Part shown: positions 6,220 to 14,394 of the stretch, in pieces | How positions within the stretch are numbered: position 1 is the stretch's first letter | How the letters are laid out: every line of letters starts with the position of its first letter | DNA from: Hyphomicrobiaceae bacterium | GTDB taxonomy: Bacteria > Pseudomonadota > Alphaproteobacteria > Rhizobiales > HXMU1428-3 | Length of the DNA: 14,394 nt | Assembly: GCA_028285025.1 (NCBI GenBank) | Contig: JANQQH010000120.1 | Span: forward strand, 1-14,394 | Direction of reading: 5' to 3' | The notes under the pieces: generated by a model | Told to the model about the DNA's origin: nothing | Database searches by the model: none | The model's input: the letters and a program-made list of their open reading frames with translations, nothing else | Position numbers and translations under genes: made by a program

Positions 6220-7218
6220 ATGAAACGTCTTGTACTTATCGTCACCTTTTTCTTATCTCTTTTATTTCTACCCGACCCTTTATGCGCTCAAGATCACCCA
6301 CCATTGCCAGTTTTAAAACATGGCAACCCCCAAAACGGCCCCAAGTCTTACAAAAAAACGACCAAACAAGGCTTTGTAAAAAGAATTAAACCTAACAAAT
6401 CAACCTTCCAATCTTCCAAACCCTTACCTGAAGTTGACTTGCCCCAAGCCTGGAAAGCCAAACAAAAACCGTTTCAAAAGCCCAAAGTAAAAAAAGGGTT
6501 GGGCGGTCCAGTTCTTGGCAAATCTGTTAAAATCCCTCTTCCCCAAAAACGACCTGAAAAAAGTAGTCCAGACAAACGCATACTGGATGAAAAAGAAAAA
6601 CCAACTCTAAAAGCGGCAATGCCCCTACCCCCTCCTTTAACAAAATGGAGCAAGAAAGAAATTTTATCGGCGCGAAAAAAATGTCAAAGCTTGCTAAAAA
6701 ACATTGACGTTACGGTCAAACCAATCAAACCGATCCGGTTTAACGCTTGCGGCACCCCTGCCCCCTTAAAGGTCTCTGCTGTGTCCGCTGTGCTGAGCAA
6801 AAAAGTTTCCATCAGTCCACCAGCGACGCTAAATTGCGCAATCACAGCACGGCTGGCCAAATGGATAGAAACAAAATTACAACCCTTGGCCGCCAAACAT
6901 TTATCATCTCGCGTTAAAATGATTCACAATGCTGCCTCTTACTCGTGTCGCAACAGATATAATAACCCCAATAAAAAATTATCCGAACATGCCCTGGCCA
7001 ATGCCTTTGACATTGCTGGGTTTACCCTAGAGAACGGGCAAATTGTCTCCGTGCTGAAACATTGGCCCGAAGAAGTGGGCCAAGAAAAGTCTGCCTTTTT
7101 AAAAGCCGTTCACCAAAGCGCCTGTAAGTCATTTGTGGTCGTACTCGGACCAGAGGCCAATGAAGCGCATAAAAACCATTTTCACTTTGATTTAGGGCGG
7201 TATCCCGTGTGCGAATAA
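6220..7218 (+). CDS. Secreted extensin-like family protein (putative M15-type cell-wall metallopeptidase fold)
   Basis: 332 residues. A signal peptide (MKRLVLIVTFFLSLLFLPDP, cleavage near residue 23) is followed by a lysine- and proline-rich low-complexity region (about 25-145), probably an extended linker that contacts wall or membrane, and then the extensin_like_C domain (about 153-332). That domain carries SEHALANAFDIAGF (255-268, H257 and D264) and NHFHFDLGRY (319-328, H320, H322, D324), a layout like the zinc sites of M15 D,D-peptidases; six cysteines (155, 177, 206, 243, 302, 331) could form three disulfides. The plant name 'extensin' is misleading. A peptidoglycan-cleaving role is inference. 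The ATG at 6220 is chosen because GGAAGAG lies nine bases before it; a TTG at 6202 is in frame but spoils the signal peptide. Palindromic repeats flank the gene on both sides. Confidence 0.82.
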   Translation: MKRLVLIVTFFLSLLFLPDPLCAQDHPPLPVLKHGNPQNGPKSYKKTTKQGFVKRIKPNKSTFQSSKPLPEVDLPQAWKAKQKPFQKPKVKKGLGGPVLGKSVKIPLPQKRPEKSSPDKRILDEKEKPTLKAAMPLPPPLTKWSKKEILSARKKCQSLLKNIDVTVKPIKPIRFNACGTPAPLKVSAVSAVLSKKVSISPPATLNCAITARLAKWIETKLQPLAAKHLSSRVKMIHNAASYSCRNRYNNPNKKLSEHALANAFDIAGFTLENGQIVSVLKHWPEEVGQEKSAFLKAVHQSACKSFVVVLGPEANEAHKNHFHFDLGRYPVCE

Positions 7219-7293
7219 ATCTTCTTTGAAAAAGAAAACTTGCAAAAATGTTTAGAAAAAGCAATGCTTTGCCTCAAAGTGTCAAATCAAGAA

Positions 7294-7337
7294 CGTTTCA
7301 CCCAAAAATGGACACCGGGTTTGGGATTAATGAAACG
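7294..7337 (+). repeat. Palindromic intergenic element, copy 2 of the ACCGG-core family
   Basis: The outer arms CGTTTCA (7294-7300) and TGAAACG (7331-7337) and the inner arms CCCAAA (7301-7306) and TTTGGG (7320-7325) nest in one hairpin. The core TGGACACCGGGTTTGGG differs at one base from copy 1. It lies 75 bases past the extensin-like stop. Confidence 0.72.
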
Positions 7338-7351
7338 CTTCAGGAAAAAAA

Positions 7352-8424
<1,073 letters not shown>

Positions 8425-8454
8425 TTACTCTCTATTTATGCATTTGAGCATTTT

Positions 8455-8482
8455 CAAACTATAATACCCCAAACTATAATAC
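8455..8482 (+). repeat. Tandem 13-base direct repeat containing TATAAT
   Basis: CAAACTATAATAC occurs at 8455-8467 and again at 8470-8482 (period 15). Each copy contains a perfect TATAAT, at 8460-8465 and 8475-8480. It sits 60 to 90 bases before the transporter ATG, so one or both may act as -10 elements; no strong -35 stands at the right distance of either. Confidence 0.5.
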
Positions 8483-8542
8483 GCTAAGGCGACTTATATT
8501 TTTGAGCCCCTTACTTAATCAGATGGATGTTTTATAAAATCT

Positions 8543-10408
8543 ATGTCTTTTTTCGCGAGCATTTTAGACTTTCCAGATTTTCATATGTGGGTGACATTTA
8601 GCCTTATCCTTGGTGCTATTCTTTTATTTGCCAATGATCGCATTCCAATCGAGCTCACCTCGATTTCCATGGTCGCCCTGCTTTTGGTGTTTTTCCATCT
8701 CTTTCCAGTGCTTGATAGTGAAGGCAACAATCAACTAAATGCCCCAGAGCTGTTAAAAGGATTTGCCAACCCGGTCCTGTTTGCCATTATGGCGCTGTTG
8801 GTAATCGGGCAAGGCCTCTACAACACTGGCGCACTTGATGGCCCAGCTAATCTCATTGCCAAACTGGGCCGCATCGGCCCTTGGCTGGCCTTTGGCGTGG
8901 CGTTTATTATTGCTGGTACCATTTCTGCGTTTATGAATAACACCCCTGTCGTGGTGATCTTTATTCCCATCATTGCCGCCGTGGCAAATAATATGGGCAT
9001 CAGCGCATCGCGCGCCCTCATGCCGTTAAGCTTCATGTGCATTCTTGGCGGCATGACAACACTCATCGGCTCAAGTGCAAACCTGATCGCAGCCACCATT
9101 GCTGAACAAAATGATGTGCCCAAAATTGGCTTTTTTGATTTCACAATCCCCGGGCTCGTTTTGGCCTCTATTGGCGCCCTGTATGTAATCTTCATCCTCC
9201 CCTACCTTATGCGCGATAAAGACGAGGCGGACAGCGCCAAGCAACAAGGTGATACAGGCAAACAATTCATCGCTCAAATTCCGATCACTCAGCATCATCC
9301 CTGGATTGGGTTGGAAAGCCAGGCTGGCTTTTTCCCCCAATTGCGTGATATGACCGTTCGCTTGGTCCGGCGCGGAGCCGTTCAACATCTGCCCCCCTTT
9401 GATGATGTTCAACTGCAAGAAGGCGATGTCGTCGTGCTCGCAGCAACGCGCAAAGTGCTTGCTGACAGCCTCTTGCAAACCCCGTCTCAAAATCAGCCAA
9501 AATCTGAAGAAGAAGAGGAAACAGATCAAACCAAAAACCCCACCCGGCGGGGGACTCTTTTAATTGCCGAAGCCGTTGTTGCCCCCGCCTCCCGTTTAAT
9601 TGGTGCCAATGTCGACCCGGAAATTATCCATGCTGAAACCGGCATGGACTTTGTTGGCATTCAACGGCGCTCACGCATGGGGCGCGGCGCGCTGGAAAAC
9701 ATTCGGGTTGAAGCCGGTGATGTGATTTTATTGCATGGTGAGCGCAAAGACATCAAACATCTCCGCTCAAACCGTAACCTCTTATTGCTCGACTGGCTAA
9801 CAGAAGAATTACCCAAAACCCACCATGCAGTGCATGCTTTGGTGATTTTCGGATTAACAATTTGGTGTGCTGCAACAGGTATGTTGCCCATTGCTATTGC
9901 CGCTTTAATGGGCGCAGTGGCAATGATTGCCACAGGCTGTCTGAATGTGCGTCAAGCCTCACGCGCAATTGATGGCAAGGTGTTCTTGCTTGTCGGCACC
10001 GCCTTTGCTCTGGCCACACCACTACAAATCACCGGCGGGGCCAATTATGTCGCCCATGGGGTTGTCAGCACATTTTCAGGCCTAGGCCCGGCTGTTCTTT
10101 TGTCAGCCTTTTTCTTGCTCACGGCCATTTTAACTAACTTTTTGTCAAATGCGGCAACCGCCGCGCTCATGGCCCCCATTGCGGTAAGCGCAGCGCGTGA
10201 AATTGGGGCCGACCCCATGCCCTTTGTCTATGGGCTTATTTTTGCCTTGAATTGTTCATTTGCAACCCCCATTGCCTATCAAACCAACCTGATTGTAATG
10301 GGACCAGGCAATTACAGCTTTAGCGACTTTTTGCGCGGTGGCTTGCCATTAATCTTACTTATTTGGATTGCATATTCCTTATTTGCACCTTTTTATTTTA
10401 ATCTATAA
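8543..10408 (+). CDS. SLC13-family (DASS/ion transporter) permease with two RCK_C domains
   Basis: A 621-residue inner-membrane transporter, probably sodium-coupled and moving an anion such as a dicarboxylate or sulfate; the substrate cannot be told from sequence. The N-terminal half (about 16-222) holds around six membrane spans, with the helix-break motifs NNTPVVVIFIPI (132-143) and IGSSANLIAATI (176-187). A cytoplasmic part (about 225-425) carries two RCK_C/TrkA-C-like domains (about 240-310 and 335-412, each with the LQEGDVVVL- or VEAGDVILL-type strand) joined by an acidic linker with EEEEE (322-326). The C-terminal half (about 430-620) repeats the fold with NFLSNAATAALMAPIAV (532-548) and TPIAYQTNLIVMGPG (575-589). 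This is the layout of bacterial SLC13 proteins with two TrkA-C domains. The ATG at 8543 lacks a good ribosome binding site, but upstream extension is blocked by a stop. It stands alone, with hemB before and bpt after. Confidence 0.88.
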   Translation: MSFFASILDFPDFHMWVTFSLILGAILLFANDRIPIELTSISMVALLLVFFHLFPVLDSEGNNQLNAPELLKGFANPVLFAIMALLVIGQGLYNTGALDGPANLIAKLGRIGPWLAFGVAFIIAGTISAFMNNTPVVVIFIPIIAAVANNMGISASRALMPLSFMCILGGMTTLIGSSANLIAATIAEQNDVPKIGFFDFTIPGLVLASIGALYVIFILPYLMRDKDEADSAKQQGDTGKQFIAQIPITQHHPWIGLESQAGFFPQLRDMTVRLVRRGAVQHLPPFDDVQLQEGDVVVLAATRKVLADSLLQTPSQNQPKSEEEEETDQTKNPTRRGTLLIAEAVVAPASRLIGANVDPEIIHAETGMDFVGIQRRSRMGRGALENIRVEAGDVILLHGERKDIKHLRSNRNLLLLDWLTEELPKTHHAVHALVIFGLTIWCAATGMLPIAIAALMGAVAMIATGCLNVRQASRAIDGKVFLLVGTAFALATPLQITGGANYVAHGVVSTFSGLGPAVLLSAFFLLTAILTNFLSNAATAALMAPIAVSAAREIGADPMPFVYGLIFALNCSFATPIAYQTNLIVMGPGNYSFSDFLRGGLPLILLIWIAYSLFAPFYFNL

Positions 10409-10484
10409 TCTTACAGCCCTGGCTTTAAAAAGCTCAAAACCAAAAAAGGGGCAATAACCTGTAGCTGCCACTGGAGCATCTCGA

Positions 10485-11261
10485 TTGACAGAACAACGGA
10501 AAAATTTTCCCGAATTTTATCTAACAAGGCCACAACCTTGTCCCTATTTACCCAATCGAAAAGAACGCAAACTATTTACCCATTTAGGCCGCGAAAAATC
10601 TCAAGCACACTTTGATTTTTTACACAGTGATGGCTTTCGCCGCTCGCAAACCATTGCCTACCGCCCTCATTGTGAAAACTGCACGGCCTGTATTTCAGTG
10701 CGCATTCGGGTGAACGATTTCAAACAATCCAAATCTCAAAAACGGGTATGGCGGGCTAATCAAGATATCACCACCACCCGCGGCCAAGCCATTTCCAATG
10801 CTGAACAATATGCTTTGTTCAAATCTTATATTGACACCCGCCACAATAATGGCGGCATGACCGATATGTCTCTATTCGATTATCAAGCTATGGTTGAAGA
10901 CAGCGTTATTGATAGCTTCTTGACCGAATACCACCTGCCAAAGACCAACCCCTCACAAATCTCTTTAGCCCCCCCAACACCTGTGCAACGCACAGATTTA
11001 ATCGCTGTTGCTCTGTGCGATCATTTAAATGATGGCATTTCTCTGGTATATAGTTTTTTCGACCCCCTGCTTTCAGACCGTAGTTTAGGCACATACATTA
11101 TTTTAGAGACCATCGACTATGCCAAATCGCTAGACTTACCCTATGTTTACCTGGGCTACTGGGTCAAAGGGTCTCCAAAGATGGATTATAAAGTGCGCTT
11201 TTTGCCCCAAGATCATTTGGTTGAAGGCCAATGGATCCCTATAACCAAAAACGATCTTTAA
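10485..11261 (+). CDS. bpt: Aspartate/glutamate leucyltransferase (bacterial N-end rule)
   Basis: Transfers leucine from Leu-tRNA to proteins with N-terminal aspartate or glutamate, marking them for ClpS/ClpAP degradation. 258 residues, normal for the family. The ATE_N domain covers about 18-90, with PCPYLPNRKERKLFTHL (18-34) and the cysteine cluster YRPHCENCTACISVR (C63, C66, C69; C19 earlier). The ATE_C domain covers about 108-240 and ends in GTYIILETIDYAKS and YLGYWVKGSPKMDYKVRFLP. The start codon is TTG at 10485, supported by GGAG eight bases upstream and by the N-terminus MTEQ, common in alphaproteobacterial homologues. A stretch at about 152-168 (PKTNPSQISLAPPTPVQ) looks like a small insertion before the usual LIAVAL strand. 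It follows the transporter by 76 bases and may be cotranscribed, since I see no terminator between them. Confidence 0.93.
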   Translation: MTEQRKNFPEFYLTRPQPCPYLPNRKERKLFTHLGREKSQAHFDFLHSDGFRRSQTIAYRPHCENCTACISVRIRVNDFKQSKSQKRVWRANQDITTTRGQAISNAEQYALFKSYIDTRHNNGGMTDMSLFDYQAMVEDSVIDSFLTEYHLPKTNPSQISLAPPTPVQRTDLIAVALCDHLNDGISLVYSFFDPLLSDRSLGTYIILETIDYAKSLDLPYVYLGYWVKGSPKMDYKVRFLPQDHLVEGQWIPITKNDL

Positions 11262-11376
11262 GCTCAGGACCTATTAGCCCTATAATTGTGGATCAAGGCT
11301 GATAAACCTATACAGAGCAGGTAAAAGACCTGATAAAAGGGTTAGATAGTCGACAACAATCATTTGAAAGATAAAA

Positions 11377-12579
11377 ATGAAACTAGGCACGCCGCTGTCC
11401 CCAAACGCTTTAAAGGTTATGTTGCTCGGTTCAGGCGAGTTGGGCAAAGAGGTTATTATCGCCCTGCAACGTTTGGGTGTAGAGGTTATCGCTGTTGACC
11501 GTTATGCAAATGCCCCAGGCCATCAAGTGGCTCACCGCGCCCATGTTATTGACATGACCGATGCAACCGCTTTGCGCGCTCTTGTAGAGCAAGAACGCCC
11601 TCACCTCATCGTGCCAGAAATTGAAGCCATTGCCACAGATGAATTGGCCAAAATCGAACAAGATGGCCTGGCAACGGTTATTCCCACTGCCCGCGCCACC
11701 CAGCTCACCATGAACCGGGAAGGCATTCGCCGCCTGGCCTCAGAAGAGTTAGGGCTGAAAACATCTGGCTATGCGTTTGTCTCCTCTTTGGAAGATTTAA
11801 AACAAGCAGCCCAAGACATTGGCTTGCCAGTGATTGTAAAACCGGTAATGTCATCATCTGGCAAGGGCCAATCAGAGATTAAAACGCCAGATGAGTGCCA
11901 GACCGCCTGGAATGCGGCCATGAGTGGTGGCCGGGTGGAGGGCACACGCATCATCGTTGAAGAAAAAGTCAATTTTGACTATGAGATTACCCTGCTCACT
12001 GTCCGCTCAAAAAACGCCCAAGGCGACATTGAAACCAGCTTTTGTCCCCCCATTGGGCACATTCAAAAAAGCGGCGATTATGTTGAAAGCTGGCAACCCC
12101 AACCCATGAGCGAAAAGGCCTTGGAAAAGGCCCAGCATATCGCAGAGCAAATCACCAGCAATCTTGCCGGTTGCGGTCTGTTTGGGGTGGAGCTATTTGT
12201 CAAAGGCGATGAAGTTTGGTTTTCTGAGGTGAGTCCACGCCCACACGACACTGGCATGGTCACCATGATCACCCAGCGCCAAAACGAATTTGAACTGCAC
12301 GCGCGCGCCATTCTTGGCCTGCCAGTTTCAACCGAGCTGATAAGCCCCGGGGCCAGTGCTGTCATTTATGGCGGGCTGGATGAAAAAGCCATCGCCTTTG
12401 AAAATGTCAATAAAGCCCTGGCAATTGCCAACACCGACATTCGTTTGTTTGGCAAACCTGAAAGCTATACGAGGCGACGCATGGGGGTTGCCTTAGCTCA
12501 CGGACAAAGCGTTGAAGAGGCCAGACAAACGGCCAAACAAGCGGCCCAAACAGTCAAACCTGTGTCCACCCAATCATGA
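11377..12579 (+). CDS. purT: Formate-dependent phosphoribosylglycinamide formyltransferase
   Basis: Makes formyl-GAR from GAR, formate and ATP in purine synthesis, the folate-independent alternative to PurN. 400 residues, close to E. coli PurT (392), and similar along its whole length: [13 protein letters not shown] (14-26), [20 protein letters not shown] (35-54), [13 protein letters not shown] (78-90), [17 protein letters not shown] (110-126), [13 protein letters not shown] (152-164), [20 protein letters not shown] (267-286), and [13 protein letters not shown]. It has the ATP-grasp fold with a preATP-grasp N-terminal domain. The start at 11377 is preceded only by GAAAG, a weak ribosome binding site, but alignment with E. 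coli PurT supports it. The stop overlaps the ruvX start by four bases (ATGA), so the two are translationally coupled. It complements glyA in the supply of one-carbon units for purines. Confidence 0.97.
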   Translation: MKLGTPLSPNALKVMLLGSGELGKEVIIALQRLGVEVIAVDRYANAPGHQVAHRAHVIDMTDATALRALVEQERPHLIVPEIEAIATDELAKIEQDGLATVIPTARATQLTMNREGIRRLASEELGLKTSGYAFVSSLEDLKQAAQDIGLPVIVKPVMSSSGKGQSEIKTPDECQTAWNAAMSGGRVEGTRIIVEEKVNFDYEITLLTVRSKNAQGDIETSFCPPIGHIQKSGDYVESWQPQPMSEKALEKAQHIAEQITSNLAGCGLFGVELFVKGDEVWFSEVSPRPHDTGMVTMITQRQNEFELHARAILGLPVSTELISPGASAVIYGGLDEKAIAFENVNKALAIANTDIRLFGKPESYTRRRMGVALAHGQSVEEARQTAKQAAQTVKPVSTQS

Positions 12580-13049
12580 GCGATGGCCCAACCATATCTT
12601 TAGAAGACTTTCACCAGACCCAAACAACAAAAGCGCGGCTGGCAGGTCTGGATTTTGGCACCAAAACCATCGGCGTGGCTCTTTCTGACACCGGACAAAC
12701 CATTGCCACCGGTTTGGAAACCATCAAACGTACCAAATTCAAAAATGATGCTGCCCGCTTATTAGAGATTGCAAACGAACATAACATCGCCGCCTTTATC
12801 ATCGGCCTGCCCCTAAATATGGATGGAACGCATGGGCCCCGCGTCCAGTCAACCAAAGCCTTTGCGCGCAACTTGAGCCAACTTACAGACATCCCGCTTA
12901 TTTTTTGGGATGAACGTCTTTCAACCCAAGCAGCAGAACGCACATTGCTAGAAGCTAACAGCAGTCGTAAGAGACGAAAAGAAGTCATCGACAAAATGGC
13001 TGCAACCTATATCTTACAAGGGGCACTCGATCGGCTATCGATGTTTTAA
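12576..13049 (+). CDS. ruvX: RuvX/YqgF, Holliday-junction-resolvase-fold nuclease for 16S rRNA maturation
   Basis: 157 residues with an RNase H-like fold; in E. coli the protein matures the 5' end of pre-16S rRNA. Motifs are [17 protein letters not shown] (22-38, D26), [17 protein letters not shown] (75-91), [15 protein letters not shown] (110-124, D112 and E113) and [15 protein letters not shown] (137-151, D139), so the acidic active-site residues are all present. The first 18 residues (rich in T, Q and D) are an extension before the core. The ATG overlaps the purT stop (ATGA). The DUF599 gene follows after 33 bases, so the three genes probably form one transcript. Confidence 0.94.
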   Translation: MSDGPTISLEDFHQTQTTKARLAGLDFGTKTIGVALSDTGQTIATGLETIKRTKFKNDAARLLEIANEHNIAAFIIGLPLNMDGTHGPRVQSTKAFARNLSQLTDIPLIFWDERLSTQAAERTLLEANSSRKRRKEVIDKMAATYILQGALDRLSMF

Positions 13050-13082
13050 AAAAAATAAAGATCAACAAGAAAGCCAACAAAC

Positions 13083-13769
13083 ATGCATGACTTTTCACTT
13101 CTAGATTACATCGCTTTAACAGTCTTTCTCATCGTCGTCTTTGGTTACGGCTGGCTGATCCGTTACGGCCCCTTGAAAGACAAAAATATCGCTAGCGGCG
13201 TACAACGTGCCCGCGCCCGCTGGATCAAAACCATGGCCAAACGCGAAAACCGCATTGTTGATATGCAAATTCTAGCCAACTTATCTCAAGGCAATGCCTT
13301 TTTCGCCTCCACAGCCATTGTCATTGCCGGTGTTCTAGCCACGGCACTTGGCCGTGCCAATGAAATTGCCTCCATGCTCAACAACTTGCCGATCCCCGCT
13401 CAAAGCACACCTGATATGATCAAAATCAAAATGATATTTTTAATGATAATTTTTCTAACCGCCTTTTTTAAATTCGCCTGGGCCTTTCGTATCACCCATT
13501 ACACCTCGATCATGATTCGCGCCACGCCATTAAGAGATCATGTCAACACTCCTGAGAGCAAAAAACATATTAACCGTACCATAGAATTAGCTGGTCTGGC
13601 AGGGCTGCATTCAAATGCTGGACTTCACACTTATTATTATGGCATTGCCGCCAGTGGCTGGTTTTTAAATCCGCTTGTTTTCATAGTGGCCACATTATCT
13701 GTCCTTGCGATACTTTACAGGCGCGAATACAAATCAGCCAGCCATGCGATCCTGATCGAAGACAGTTGA
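13083..13769 (+). CDS. DUF599 family membrane protein
   Basis: A 228-residue inner-membrane protein of unknown function. Four membrane segments can be seen, at about 8-26, 70-90, 114-136 and 188-212. The family-like features are GYGWLIRYGP (21-30), RARARWIKTMAKRENRIVDMQ (42-62, a basic cytoplasmic loop), GNAFFASTAIVIAG (70-83), the arginine/tyrosine-containing FAWAFRITHYTSIMI, and GLAGLHSNAGLHTYYYGIA (171-189). A poor ribosome binding site (AAGAAAG, eleven bases before the ATG) and the 33-base gap to ruvX suggest it is read from the purT-ruvX transcript. I cannot assign a function; the conserved polar RExRIxD motif and His/Tyr-rich patch may be functional. Confidence 0.85.
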   Translation: MHDFSLLDYIALTVFLIVVFGYGWLIRYGPLKDKNIASGVQRARARWIKTMAKRENRIVDMQILANLSQGNAFFASTAIVIAGVLATALGRANEIASMLNNLPIPAQSTPDMIKIKMIFLMIIFLTAFFKFAWAFRITHYTSIMIRATPLRDHVNTPESKKHINRTIELAGLAGLHSNAGLHTYYYGIAASGWFLNPLVFIVATLSVLAILYRREYKSASHAILIEDS

Positions 13770-13827
13770 TAAAAACGCAACAAATTAATCAAAAATAAAT
13801 TTTCCTTTCAAAGCCACATTTCTCCCC

Positions 13828-13856
13828 TTGAGCTTTGCTAAATTTACACTTATAGA
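13828..13856 (+). promoter_or_regulatory. Promoter of pyrB, near-leaderless
   Basis: TTGAGC (13828-13833) and TATAGA (13851-13856) are exactly 17 bases apart, a good sigma-70-type pair. The expected start is near 13863, only about four bases before the pyrB ATG at 13867, which fits the lack of any ribosome binding site there. It separates pyrB from the purT-ruvX-DUF599 group. Confidence 0.6.
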
Positions 13857-13866
13857 ACTAGCTTTA

Positions 13867-14394
13867 ATGAGCACGAAAAAAACATCGCCTAAAAATGAAT
13901 TCCCGCACCGTCATTTACTCTCTGCTGATGACCTAACCCGGGAGCAAATCACCTTTTTACTCGACCTGTCAGACAGGTTTGCCAAACTCAACCGGCAAAC
14001 AGCAAAAAAGCAAGATATCTTACGTGGTCGCACACAAATCAATTTATTCTTTGAAAGTTCCACCCGCACCCAAAGCTCCTTTGAACTGGCTGGCAAACGC
14101 CTGGGGGCAGATGTGATGAACATGTCGATCAAAACGTCCGCCATCAGCAAAGGCGAAACACTGATTGACACTGCCATGACACTCAATGCCATGCGCCCAG
14201 ACCTGTTGGTTGTGCGCCATCATGCTGCTGGCGCGGTTGAACTCTTGAGCCAAAAGGTCGACTGTTCGGTGATTAATGCCGGGGATGGCAGCCATCAACA
14301 CCCCACCCAAGCCTTGCTGGACGCGCTGACCATCCGCCGTAACAAGGGGAAAATAGCTCGCCTGACCGTCGCCATTTGCGGTGATATCCTGCAC
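13867..14394 (+). CDS. pyrB: Aspartate carbamoyltransferase catalytic chain (N-terminal part, runs off window)
   Basis: Joins carbamoyl phosphate and aspartate in pyrimidine synthesis. The 176 codons visible to the window end are in one frame without a stop. The carbamoyl-phosphate domain motifs are complete: [20 protein letters not shown] (59-78, STRT at 65-68), [18 protein letters not shown] (86-103, including the mobile-loop lysine K95), [13 protein letters not shown] (115-127), and [17 protein letters not shown] (136-152). The frame ends at ...AICGDILH, just where the aspartate domain begins, so the protein is cut by the window and not damaged. The ATG at 13867 has no ribosome binding site but lies just downstream of a good promoter. 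No regulatory hairpin is seen in the short leader. Confidence 0.96.
   Translation, partial: MSTKKTSPKNEFPHRHLLSADDLTREQITFLLDLSDRFAKLNRQTAKKQDILRGRTQINLFFESSTRTQSSFELAGKRLGADVMNMSIKTSAISKGETLIDTAMTLNAMRPDLLVVRHHAAGAVELLSQKVDCSVINAGDGSHQHPTQALLDALTIRRNKGKIARLTVAICGDILH

Noticed and set aside
10420..10445. GGCTTT..AAAGCTC hairpin after the transporter considered as a terminator.
   Set aside because: Stem of about five pairs with almost no loop and no T-tract; read-through into bpt seems more likely.
14044..14394. Minus-strand open frame of 116 codons opposite pyrB, and other long antisense frames opposite glyA, the transporter, purT and ruvX.
   Set aside because: These are antisense shadows of well-supported genes and show no family resemblance or ribosome binding sites.

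Overview
The window looks like core chromosome of an alphaproteobacterium, most probably a Hyphomicrobiales (Rhizobiales)-type organism of moderate to low GC. The reasons are: a glyA-nrdR pair behind a small DUF6898-like gene; a MarR regulator that looks like rhizobial/Liberibacter LdtR next to an LdtP-like L,D-transpeptidase; an alphaproteobacterial magnesium-type HemB; the Bpt leucyltransferase; and interspersed palindromes with the AAAAGTGG..ACCGGTTTT core often seen in Rhizobiales intergenic DNA. I see no phage, transposase, plasmid or CRISPR signal, and no tRNA or rRNA gene.

Left part, minus strand (1-5982), read in transcription order: a HIBYL-CoA hydrolase-like crotonase, the MarR/LdtR-type regulator closed by a strong terminator, a long non-coding stretch of about 590 bp carrying several hairpins, the secreted L,D-transpeptidase, a 66-residue conserved-looking small protein, glyA (serine hydroxymethyltransferase), a perfect bidirectional-type terminator, and nrdR, which runs off the window at base 1.

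Middle (5983-7410): a divergent intergenic region with two palindromic elements, then a secreted 'extensin-like' protein, then two more palindromic elements. Three of the elements share a core, lie in both orientations and have different but self-complementary ends. They bracket the extensin-like gene.

Right part, plus strand (7411-14394): hemB (porphobilinogen synthase); an SLC13-type transporter with two cytoplasmic RCK_C-like domains; bpt with a TTG start; a tight purT-ruvX pair (4-base overlap) followed by a DUF599 membrane protein; and pyrB behind its own promoter, cut by the window end.

Taken together this is housekeeping DNA: one-carbon and purine metabolism (glyA, purT), pyrimidine (pyrB), haem (hemB), ribonucleotide reductase control (nrdR), rRNA maturation (ruvX), protein turnover (bpt) and cell-wall crosslinking and remodelling (L,D-transpeptidase, its likely regulator, and the extensin-like putative metallopeptidase). 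No clearly new multi-gene system is visible. The most unusual material is non-coding: the covarying palindromes around the extensin-like gene, the hairpin-rich region upstream of the L,D-transpeptidase, a tandem TATAAT repeat before the transporter, and a near-leaderless pyrB promoter.
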